This document shows positions 21,853 through 32,329 of a DNA stretch of 64,000 bases, piece after piece. Source of the DNA: Anodontia alba (lineage: Eukaryota; Mollusca; Bivalvia; Lucinida; Lucinidae); contig OZ024821.1 in the NCBI GenBank assembly GCA_964016985.1, positions 13,999,211 through 14,063,210 on the forward strand, in the 5' to 3' direction. Numbering within the stretch: position 1 is the stretch's first letter; each line of letters opens with the position of its first letter. Under the pieces are notes generated by a model. That model was not told the origin of the DNA. It saw only the letters and a program-made list of their open reading frames with translations, and searched no databases. The position numbers and the translations under genes are program-made.

Positions 21853-24144
21853 AGAAGTATAAAGCATGGCTGCTTATCTCCACAAGCGCAACACCATGTT
21901 GTGAAAAGAAAACTGTAAGGAGCTCTTCCAGAGGTGCTTATGGAGAGTCAGTTAAGGTGGCGTTGAAGGTGGGTGTCAGTTAGAATAAGGCTGACATTTT
22001 GGCTCAATAGACGATATCTGAAATTGGGCTATGCAATTCAACCTCTTATTTAGTCTCCCATATAATCAGACTGGAATTGTAGTCCTTTAAGCGAATATGG
22101 AACAAAAATAATTTTTCTTCCTTTGCAAGGGTGGTCAGATTTTGCTGTTTGTAGTGACAGACAGGCATGTAAAAGTCCAGTTCTTGGAGAGATTACAAGT
22201 CTCTGGTTAAATACATCACCATTTAAGTGAAGGGTTAATGTGTTCTGCGGCGTCTGGTCTGTGTCTACACTGTTTGCTCCGTAGAGTGTACGGAAATATG
22301 ATCAAATCGAACCCCTTCAGAAATCATCCTGGATCTGCCCCTGATTCATAAAAAAATGCCGTTCCCCGTCCCATTTCCCATGGATCCAACTCGTAAAATT
22401 GAATTATCAAGGCATGTGCAATTATCTCCCTTTAAACAGTAAACATGCAGAGTGAGGGCCTTACCCCACATTTACCAGGGTACAAATAAATATTAGTACT
22501 GTTACACGCAACTCTGGAACATTTGCATTTTAAGTATAGATTACAAAAATATAAGTGAAGATACCCAGAAAATGTGACAGTCACAAAGTAACATTTCCCA
22601 TGCCCTGCATGAAGAAACTGCATGCTCGTAGCGGTAACGTCATGTGAAATTATGGAGGGAGAAAAACAAACTTATGTTCATTAAATTATAGAGCCTTTCT
22701 CACCAGGAATGCATACAAAACTGGCATGTATTAACAATTCAGGGGACAGATACACTCATGTAAACAGTGTAGACCCAGCTCAGATGCCTAAGAGAACAAG
22801 GGAATGAAACTTGGGGGAACACGGAAATTTGGAAAATACTTTTAGGATAATAAGACCTGTGCAACCAGAGAACACACAGATCAGCCTGCGCATTTGCGCA
22901 GTCTGATCAGTCTTCGCTGTTTGCATGAGCTTCTATGGCCTCTGGGCTTTTCAAGATCACCCTCCAAGTATATGCGTTTTCTGGGAGTTACTAGCATGAT
23001 TTGAGTGCGTTCGCGAAATGCCGAGATTCAACAAAATCAATTGGAACAATTTATTCACTCAATTGATGTAAGTTTTATACAAAAGTCTTGTGCAGGTTTT
23101 GTTTAAAGTAATGGTTAGTCATGTTTCTCACATTCCGGTGGTGTTCCAGCTCTGAATTAGCAGACTATCAACAATGTTTTCCAAGACAACACTTTAAAGC
23201 AATTTGCAAATAATTTGCAGTTACAATGCTTTCCCTTTTCCTATGTTGACATAATATTTCGTAAACAATTAAAGCCAGTATTGGTATCTTCAGTAGATGT
23301 CTTTCTCAGGTATTCCTGCATTTTTCACGTGTATTCCAGTATTTTGGTAGTATTTAAGTATTTCGGTAAATTGTGTGATTGCATCTTGGCCCTCTTGTTT
23401 TATACCTGCCTGTTGTAAGCAGTGAATCAAATAAGGAAACCAGTAGCATAACATTCCTTTTCTTCATACAGAAAGTATTCATTGACCGGCGCGCGAATAG
23501 CACCGGTCTCTTAAATATATAGCTTTGGATATTTACATATGGGAGCATGTTCGATTAGCTCACTAAGGACTTTTGATATTTGCCGGGATCGTCGATTCTG
23601 GTAAATATAAAAAAAATCTTATTACAAACTGTGTTATAAACAGATTAATGTCTATTAATTTCAGAGGACATTGTTGTCTGCTTAAAATTTCAGACGACAT
23701 TGTTGTCTGCTTAAACTATTGCTTAAAAAGAAGTTAATACGTAAAGTTGAAAGACTGAATGTCAAACAGCGTAGATTGAGATGAAACGGCTCATATGAGC
23801 CATCTCATCTAGATCTATGCTGTTTGCAAAAGCCTATTATTATCGCCTGTGGCAATGAAAGTTAAAGAATCATATTGTTGTTTGATTTTACCTGTTACAT
23901 TTAAAATTTATTAAACTTTAGTGTACCCTTCTCCCATATCTCCTTGTAAACATGAACAAAATTTGCGCCAGTACTTAGACGTTTACGTCTAAATATTTTG
24001 TCTTGTATTATTTATTTCTCTGTAAAAGCATATGGTGTGTTGTATTCATAAGAAGCAACTCAGCAAGGCACATCCAATGAGTATCATACAATATAAATTA
24101 GGTAGAAATAAGAAGAAGACTTTTCTGGATAGCCAATCTCGGTC

Positions 24145-24243
24145 AGGCTCAGTCGGATGGGCTTCCAATTGGTGATCAGGAGGTTGCAGACTTGCTCCTT
24201 GCCAGGTCCGGCAACATTCTCTTGTGGATTGATCTTGAAATAT
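24145..24243 (+). mobile_element. SINE head fragment
   Basis: GGCTCAGTCGGATGGGCTTC with a diverged B-box region and the following GGCAACATTCTCTTGTGGAT. The 3' part is missing. Confidence 0.6.
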
Positions 24244-24359
24244 GTTGCAGTGTTTGCCTGTGCAAACAATGAAGACCATGATCAGACTGCTGATTGCACA
24301 GGTTGCTCCTAGGTAGCACTTTTCACATAGAGCTTAATGCTTTTTCCTGACTTGCTTTA

Positions 24360-24560
24360 CATGGGACTTCTATGCTTTGCACTCTGGGTAAAATTTTCAG
24401 CAGATGGCATTTTGAAATATTTTCTTATCTTTCCCAGAAATCAAGATTTGACATTTCATGAACAATTTGCATGGAATGTCAAATACTGATTTCTGGGGAA
24501 AATAAAAAAAAAATATCACCAATTTGTCGCCTGTTGAATTATCCAAGGGAGTGGCAAAGG
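24360..24560. repeat. Palindromic MITE, family C
   Basis: Arms TTCCCAGAAATCAAGATTTG and CAAATACTGATTTCTGGGGA pair around AACAATTTGC. A family B copy lies at about 24775-24870. Confidence 0.7.
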
Positions 24561-25415
24561 TTTAAGGCTTTCTCCTGTGATGTGATTTACATGGGACTTA
24601 ATGGTTTTGTGTCATTTTCACAGTGTTGTTGTCTTGTTTAAATGATAAGGAAGTAGATATTATGTGACAATTCAAAATTTTTATTATTTTTGTTTTTCAT
24701 ATAGACTCACTAATGAATAAGAATACAGCACAAATAAAGTGTGTTCATTTTTCAACCAAAAATTGTTTGTATTTTTCTATGAAAACATGCGTACTCATTA
24801 AAAGCGCCTCCTCAAGTCACTTCTGATGAGTACCCAAAGCATATATTTGTGTGGAGGAATAAGAAAAATATTTTCCTGATACCTACATTATCTGGAGCTG
24901 TGCTTAGTCTCTTCAACATACAATGCATTATACTTCTATACAGCTACAAAAACCTGTCCACTTCCTGCTGCTGTTTGACAGTAATGCAACTAAGAATAAG
25001 TACTCACAAAATAGGTTTTTGGGCAAAAAAAACAAAACAATAACAACAAAAATTATCTTACATTATTACCAATAAATAGCTCAAGATAAGGCACTTTTTT
25101 CAACCAAAATAATATGTCAGTATTTCTTCAATTTCACCATAAATACATGTGGGTATTCATTAGAAGTTACTAACACCACAACAAATGCTTTTGAGGAGAA
25201 ACAAGAAATATTTTTCCTGGTACCCCTTATCTGAAGCTTTGCCTTCCTTATTCTGATTTTCTTTTTCATTTACTGGGAACAACTTTTATACAGTATCTTT
25301 TGCTAGATATTCGGACAGGTATGCCCAAGCAAACAGTGTAAACACAGATCAAACTGCTCCTATTGGGGCCTGCACTGATTGTCAGTTATAGATGCCTTTC
25401 AAGGTACAAATGTAG

Positions 25416-25976
25416 TTAACCCTAAGGCTGTGGAATAAACCGTAAACCAGGCCTGTTAGAGGGGTACCCCTACTTGAGAAGCTATTACTCCCTTGATTTT
25501 GCCTTGATTTTGATGGCATTTTCACACACATTTTGCCGATTGTATGTAGCCATTGTACCGGAGAACTGAGAACCGTTTAAGACACTTAAAAAAATACAAG
25601 AGACCAGCTCTTACTGTGTGCAATGCAGAAAGAAATGGGTGACATACTACTGTTTTTCCTACTTCTTCCTCACTGGAAATGATTTAGGTGTCATGGGTGT
25701 TTTTTCCGGAAAATCATGATAAAACTGACGAAGTGTGTGCCGAAATCACTGGCAGCTTGAAATTGGTAATCTCGTTATTTATTAGTGTGGGTAAAATCCA
25801 GCACCTCTTTTCTAATGAAGGGTGGTGTGTTTGTATGAAAGTACATGTTGGTTCCTTCCTGTATTGGAGCACTTGGTCTGAATGGTTGCTTCTGGTGTAT
25901 CGTAAGTAGGACAGGTTTTAAAGTTGGCATACCCCTACAGAATGACAATACTCGAGAATAGCAGCTTAAAGGTTAA
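25416..25976. repeat. TTAA-ended repeat, family H, first copy
   Basis: Ends TTAACCCTAAGGCTG and CAGCTTAAAGGTTAA form a short inverted pair with TTAA at both outer edges. It contains GGCCTGTTAGAGGGGTACCC. A second diverged copy follows at 26117-26722 in the same orientation. Confidence 0.65.
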
Positions 25977-26116
25977 ATAAAAAAAATGGAAAAATGTGAT
26001 TTTGCATTTCTTGTGTCAAATTTAACCCCAAAACATCAAATTAGGGCTGTCTAATTTAAGCCCAAAATGTCAAATTAGGCTAAAGTGTTGGATTCTAATT
26101 TTACTTTGCCCTTCTG

Positions 26117-26722
26117 TTAACTCTTAGACTGCGGAATAAACCGTAAATCAGGCCTGTTAGAGGGGGTACCCCTGCTTGGGAAGCCATTACTCGCTTGTTT
26201 TGCCTCGATTTTTTATGGCATTTTCACACATATTTTGCTGATTGTATGTGGCCATTTTACCGGAGAAGTGATGATCACATGACTTTCGTCACGTGACAGT
26301 CGCTTGTTTAAGACACTAAAAAATAAAAAAAAAAACAATACAAGAGACAAGCGCTTTCTGTGTGTAATGCAGAAAGAAATGGGTGATATATATGGGTTCT
26401 ACTGTTGTTCATATTTCTTCCTCATTGGAAATGATTTAGATGTCGTGGGTGTTTTTTCCAGAAAATCGTGATAAAACTGATGAAGTGTGTGCCGAAATTG
26501 CTGGCAGCTTGAAATTCAGTATTCTCAGTCTTTATTAGCGTGGGTAAAATCCAGCACCTTACTTTCTAATTAAGAGCAGTGTGTTTGTATGAAGGTAGGT
26601 TCCATCCTGTATAGGAGCACTTGGTCTGAACGTGGTTGCATCTGGTGTATCGTAAGGACAGGTTTTAGAGTTGGCATACTCTTCCAAAACGACAATACCC
26701 ACGATTAGCAGCTTAAGGGTGA
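26117..26722. repeat. TTAA-ended repeat, family H, second copy
   Basis: TTAACTCTTAGACTGCGGAA to TTAGCAGCTTAAGGGTGAAA. Clearly alignable with the first copy over its length, with extra sequence (GTCACGTGACAG) near 26290. Confidence 0.65.
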
Positions 26723-27039
26723 AATGGGACTTATTCTGATAAATGTGACTTGTTCAAATGAATGGGATTTGTTCAAATTCTATGATATGAATGGCTTAGG
26801 AATCAGAACATTTAGGGTAAACACAATATATAGCTATCTCTTGACACTGCGTTAAAAGGAAAGAGCCATTAAGTGCATTTGTATAGCATAAAATATTCAG
26901 CTGAAGTGAAGCAGTATACTAGGGCAAATTTAATCAAAATTGGTTAAGAAATAAGGATGCTATTACAGTTTTAAGTTTCTAGAACTGTGAGCATGTGCGT
27001 TGCCATTTTCAATAAGGACGTCGTTAGATAAAGTGTCGT

Positions 27040-29060
27040 TAAAACTTTGATTTTTATCGTCAACATTTATGTCGACGTTAAACATTTATGTCAGAGTTAG
27101 TATTCTAACCAACTACAAGACTAAACAACCATCAAACCTTGCATGAAACATCTCCCTGACCTCCTGACTTTGCGATATAGGCGTCCGCTTTTCCGTTCGT
27201 CCGTCCGTTCGTCCATCCGTCTGTCAACATTTATGTCAGTTCAACATTTATGTCAAAGTTAGTATTCTAATCAACTACAAGACTAAACAACCATCAAACC
27301 TTGCATGAAAAATCTCCCTGACCTCCCAACTTTGCGACATAGGTGCCTGCTTTTCCATTCGTCTGTCCATTCATCCATCCGTCTGTCCGTTTTGTTTACA
27401 GTTCTATTATGTCGAAGTTCGACATTTATGTCAAAGTTAGTATTCTAATCAAGTACAAGACTAAACAACCATCAAACCTTGCATGAAACATCTCCCTGAC
27501 CTCCTGACTTTGCGGCATAGGTGCCCGCTTTTGCATTCGTATGTCCGTTCGTCCGTCCGTCCGTCTGTTAACAGTTCTGTTACGTCGAAGTTTGACATTT
27601 ACGTCAAAGTTAGTATTCTAATCAACTACAATTCTACAACAACCGTCATTCCTTGCATGACACATCTCCCTGACCTCCTGACTTGGCAGGTACATTGACC
27701 CAGTGACCTTGACCTATATTTTGCGCTCCATTGACTTTGACACAATTTACGTTGACGTTCCAGATCTTCTCCACTATAAGGCGTACAACTACCAAACATT
27801 GCATAGTGCTTCTCCTAGATGTACTGACTCGGCATGTACCTTGACCCGGTGACCTTGACCTATATTTTTCGCTCCAGTGACTTTGACACATTTTGCGTCT
27901 ATGTTCAATATCTCCTCAACTTTAAGGCCTACAACCATCAAACCTTGCAAAGTGCTTCTTCTCAATGTACTGACTTGGCAGATACCTTGACCTGGTGACC
28001 TTGACCTATATTTTGGCTACAGTGACTTTGACATAATTTACTTCAACATTCCAGATCTCCTAAAATGAAAGACCTCTAGCCACCAAACCTTGCATAGTGC
28101 TTCTCCTAGATGTACTGACTCGGCAGGTATCTTGACTCGATGACCTTGAGCTATATTTTGCTTTCCAGTGCCTTTTACACATTTTACGTGCCAGCCTCAG
28201 TGGCTCAGTTGGATGTGCTGTCCGACTGGAGACCAAGAGGTCGCAGGTTCAACCCCCACCGAGGTCGGCAACATTCTTTTCCTGGAGATTGATCATGAAA
28301 TATTTTCTACGGTCATTCTCTCCCTTCCGCTGATTCAAGAAGGGCAGTTGTCAGTGTCTGGCGAAAGAATGTGCACATTACTGGTTAACTGCTTAGAGGA
28401 CTTAGCCTGCCCAGTAAATGTGTGGTTAGGTAAACTGACTGCGCTCGACATGACCCCATTGGGTTGACCGGGCCGTAAAACCTCAACACAAACAAAATAC
28501 ACATTTTACGCCCACGTTCAATATCTCCTCAACTATAAGGCCTACAACCATCAAACCTTGCATAGTGCTTCTCCTCAATGTACGGACGCAGGTACCTTGA
28601 CTGGGTGACCTTGACCTATATTTCGCGTTCCATTGACTTTTACACCTTTTACGTCGCCCTTCCATATGTCCTCAACTGTAAGGCCTTCAACCACCAAACC
28701 TTATATAGTGTTCTTCTTGATGTACTGACTCGGCAGGTACCTTGACCTGGTGACCTTGACCTATATTTTGCACTCCAGTGACTGACACATTTTACGGTGA
28801 TGTTCGGTATCTCCTCAAATATAAGACCTACAACCACTAAACCTCGCATAGTGCTTCACCTCATTGCACCGGCTTGGCAGGTACCTTGACCCGGTGACCT
28901 TGACCTATATTTGACACATTTTACCTTGATGTTTGATAACTCCTCAACTATAAGGCCTACAACCACCATACCTTGCATAGTGCTTCTCCTTGATGTACTG
29001 AATTAGCAGGTACCTTGACCTATATTTCACGCTCCAGTGACTTTTACACAGTTTACGTCG
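27040..29060 (+). repeat. Two adjacent tandem arrays (about 160-180 bp and about 145 bp)
   Basis: 27100-27660 holds four units with AGTTAGTATTCTAATCAACT, CATCTCCCTGACCTCCTGAC and a CGTCCGTCCG-rich stretch. 27680-29060 holds about nine units with CCTTGACCCGGTGACCTTGA, TTTGACACATTTTACG and CAACTATAAGGCCTACAACC. A SINE (28189-28497) interrupts it. No hairpin head or tail was recognised at the edges. Confidence 0.8.
28189..28497 (+). mobile_element. tRNA-derived SINE, full length, with 13-bp duplication
   Basis: Head with A box TGGCTCAGTTGG and B box GGTTCAACCCC, then GGCAACATTCTTTTCCTGGA, the family body and the 3' end GGGCCGTAAAACCTCAACAC plus AAACAAAA. The duplication TACACATTTTACG lies at 28176-28188 and 28498-28510. 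The neighbouring array units show the empty site. This copy defines the complete structure of the family in this window. Confidence 0.9.
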
Positions 29061-29391
29061 ACGTTCCATTATCATTGGGCTGTATAATACAAAAAGTCAG
29101 TGCTAAAGATATAGCCATTAGAGGGAATGACACTGGCCTGGAATATATGTGCCCCACTAGGCACTTTGTCCCAGTTTTCCAACTAAGCACTGCTAAGAAT
29201 GAAATTAACTTATTTAATAACCGTCTGATTTTGGTTCCTGTGACTTTTGCCCCAGCAGGTGCGATGACGCCTTCCGCAGAATTGTTGTTAAATATGGCAT
29301 ATATGCTAATATTTTTGCTGAAAAGATGTGAGTCTTTTGCATTTGCAAAAGCTACTCTTATTTTTTTTAGCAAAAATACCTGTGAATTAGA

Positions 29392-29491
29392 TATTGTACT
29401 TACTAGAACAGATATTGTACTTACTAGAACAGATAACATTTTGACCACTAACGAGCTCATTAAGCTAACGATGCTTTGACAACTGGGCCCT
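29392..29491. repeat. One-ended fragment of MITE family G
   Basis: ATTAAGCTAACGATGCTTTG and ACAACTGGGCCC match the right end of family G. An ATTGTACTTACTAGAACAG segment is tandemly doubled just before it. Open frames of about 150 codons on both strands over 29015-29511 lie in this mixed repeat and are not supported as genes. Confidence 0.55.
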
Positions 29492-29582
29492 GATCTTCCA
29501 AAGCACAACAATTTTCTTATTTATCAACCAGTTTTCATAAATTTTGCACCAAGCTGCTCAGCTTATAGGCTCTTTATTTTTA

Positions 29583-31667
29583 ATCCCCCGCCATGAAATG
29601 GATCGGGGATTATAGAAATGGCCTTTGTCTCTCCGTCTGTCAATCTGTCAGTCCGTCTGTCCGTCCGTAACACTTTCTTGTCCGCTCCATATCTCCTGAA
29701 CCCTTTGAAAGATTTTCATTAAACTTTGGTCAAATGTTCGCCTTAGTGAGTCAATGTGCAGAATCCATAAGTCAACCATGCCAACACAAGGTCAAGGTTA
29801 CAGGTCAAGGTCATGGGTTTGAGCCTTGAATTTCGTGTCCACCCCGTATCTCCTGTACCCCTGGAAGGATTTTCTTTAGACTTTGGCCATATGTTTGCCT
29901 CAGTGAGACAATGTGCAGAACTCATAACTCAACCATGCCAACACAAGGTCAAGGTCACAGTTCAAGGTCACAGGTTTGAGCCTTGAATTTCTTGTCCCCC
30001 GCCGTGAAGCGGATGGGGGATTATAGAAATGGTCTTCGTCTGTCCATCTGTCAGTCCGTCTGTCTGTCCTTCCGTAACACTTTCTTGTCTGCTCCATACC
30101 TCCTGAAATCTTTGAAAGATTTTCATTAAACTTTGGTCAAATGTTTGCCTCAGTGAGTCGATGTGCAGAACCCATAAGTCAACCATGCCAACTCAAGGTC
30201 AAGGTCACAAGTCATGGGGTTTGAGCCTTGAATTTCGTGTCCGCTCCATATCTCCTATACTCCTTAAACTTTGGTCATATGTTTGCCTCAGTGAGATGAT
30301 GTGCAGAACTCATAACTCAACCATGCCGACACAAGGTCAAGGTCACAGTTCAAGGTCGCAGGTTTGAGCCTTGAATTCTGTGTCCGTTCTGCATCTCCTA
30401 TACCAGTGGAAGGATTTTTTCTAAACTTTGGTCAAATGTTCACCTTAGTGAGACGATGTGCAGAATCAATAACTCAACCATGCCAACTCAAGGTCAAGGT
30501 CACATTTCAAGGTCATGAGTTTGAGCCTTGATTTTCTTGTCCGCTCTGTATCTCCTTTATCCCTGGGAGGATTTTCTCTAAACTTTGGTCAACTGTTCAC
30601 CTGTGGGAAGATGTGCAGAACCCTTAACTCAGCCATGGGGACTCAAGGACAAGTTCAGAGTTCAAGGTAGTGAGTTTGAGCCTTGAATTTCGTGTCCACT
30701 CGATATCTCCTTTACCTCTGGAAAGATTTTCTTTTAATTTTGGTCAGATGTTTGCTGCATTGAAATAATTTTCAGAACCCATAGCTCAACCATGCAGACT
30801 CACAAGGTCACAGTTCAAGGTCACAGGTTTGAGCCTTGAATTTTGTGTTCACTCTGTATCTCCTTTACCCCTGGGAGGATTTTCTCTAAACTTTGGTCAA
30901 ATATTTACCTCAGTGGGACAATGTGCAGAACCCATAACTCAGCCCTGTGGACTTAAGGTCAGGATCACAGTTGAAGGTCATGAGTTTGAGCCTTGAATTT
31001 GGTGTTGGCTCCATATCTCCTTTACCTCTGGAAGGATTTTCTTTAATCATTGGTCAAATGTTTGCCTCAGTGAGATGATGTGCAGAACTCATAACTCGGC
31101 TATGCTGACTCAAGGTCAAGGTCACAATTGAAGGTCACCAGTTTGAGCCTTGAATTTTGAGGCCCCTCGATTGCCATTTAGACTCCTTGTTAAATTTGGG
31201 TCAAATGTTTGCCTTAGTGAGATGATGTGTAGAACCTATAACTCAACGATGCAGACTCAAGGTCAAGGTCACATTGAAGGTCATCCGTCTCTTCCTTGTT
31301 CGCTCCATATCTCCTGAACCCTTTGAAAGATTTTCATGAAACTTTGGTCAAATATTTGCCTTAGTGAGGCGATGTGCAGAACCCATAACTCAAGCATGCT
31401 GACTCAAGGTCAAGGTCACAGTTAAAGGTCACGAGTTTGAGAATTGAATTTCATGTTCACTCCATATCTCCTGAACCCTTTGAAAGAAATTTATTAAATT
31501 TGGGTCAAATGTTCGCCTTAGTGAGATGATGTGCAGAACCCATAACTCAACAATGCAGACTCAAGGTCAAGGTCACAGTTGAAGGCCACCAGTTTGAGCC
31601 TTAAATTTTGAGGCTGCTCCATTGTCATTCTGCAGCGGGGGATATAGCTGTCCTTCAGACTGCCTTG
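29583..31667 (+). mobile_element. Hairpin-headed tandem-array element, class ATCCCCC
   Basis: The 5' hairpin pairs ATCCCCCGCC with GGATCGGGGAT and is followed by CCGTCTGTCCGTCCGT. About 13 units of roughly 150 bp follow, each with CCATATCTCCTGAACCCTTT, ACTTTGGTCAAATGTT, GTGCAGAACCCATAACTCAA and CAAGGTCAAGGTCA. The 3' end has GCGGGGGAT, the exact inverted copy of ATCCCCCGC, before CTTCAGACTGCCTTG and a T run. A second head (CCCCCGCCGTGAAGCGG) lies inside at 29996-30070, so two elements may be fused. No coding region was seen. Confidence 0.7.
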
Positions 31668-31973
31668 TTTCAAATGTTTATTGTTTGATGTGCATTTTCC
31701 TTTAAATGGGACTTGTTTAAATATATTTTAGGATAAGAATGGCCAGAAGTGAAAATGTCAGAATATTTAGGGTAAATATGGTATATTAGTAGCAGACACC
31801 AATTCTTAATTGATTTTGTTGTTTTTCAGAGAAAATAAGACGACTTTTCATGTGAATTGTATGCTAGGCATACGATCACATGAAATGTCAAGCCTTAGGT
31901 TCTCTGAAAAATGAAAAATAAAATATTTTATAGTGCCATCTGCTGTAGTTGTGATCAGTGTTTTAACCCATTG

Positions 31974-32182
31974 TATGCTGAATAGACTCTCCCACACTAT
32001 ATATGGGAAGAGTCCAATTTCAATTTTAGGTACATCTGGCTATGAGATTTACATATTCCAAGAGAAAAGTGGCTAAACAATATGCAAACAGTGGAGATCC
32101 TGATCAGATGCCGCATTCTGCAGCATCTGATCTGGGTCTGCACTGTTTTCCAATTACTCTTTTACGGGTGACTACAGTGGGT
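31974..32182. repeat. MITE family D, 31 bp upstream of the first F-BAR exon
   Basis: AACCCATTGTATGCTGAATA to ACTACAGTGGGTT with TTAA at both outer edges. The central palindrome contains CAGATGCCGCATTCTGCAGC. It ends 31 bp before the first visible exon, so that exon's acceptor region abuts the MITE. Confidence 0.7.
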
Positions 32183-32213
32183 TAAGGGTTGACTGTTCTT
32201 TCTTTATTTGCAG

Positions 32214-32329
32214 GATCAGTATGACAGTGTGTCATCCCACACTCTGAAGGGCATAGACTTTCTGGACAAGTATTCACACTTTTTAAAAGAAAGATGCTCC
32301 ATAGAAACCAGATATGCCAGTGATCTTAA
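32214..32329 (+). CDS. CIP4/FNBP1L: F-BAR gene, first visible exon
   Basis: 116 bp; follows TTCTTTCTTTATTTGCAG and ends before GTAAGT. It encodes codons 1-38 of the visible product plus two bases of codon 39, starting DQYDSVSSHTLKGIDFLDKY and ending RYASDL. This is helix 1 and the start of helix 2 of the F-BAR (FCH part). It starts in phase 0 with Asp, exactly where the family's eight-residue first exon would join after a Trp codon. Confidence 0.95.

Larger units (their letters stand above)
21025..23378. mobile_element. Long-inverted-repeat element, arms about 350 bp
   Basis: The left arm (21025-21385) and right arm (about 23025-23378) are diverged reverse complements. TCACACAACTTACTGAAATA matches the complement of the right end, and CAATTGAGTGAATAA at 21354 matches TTATTCACTCAATTG at 23050. 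The outer part of each arm has short repeats of TACTGAAATACCGGAA type. The interior carries a family F MITE and a SINE but no recognised transposase. No clean target duplication was seen. Confidence 0.7.

Noticed and set aside
23459..23548. Possible gene start with CCGGCGCGCGAA
   Set aside because: Short frame, no homology, surrounded by AT-rich sequence.
29015..29511. Open frames of about 150 codons on both strands
   Set aside because: They run across an array end and a MITE G fragment; composition is low-complexity and no family motif is visible.
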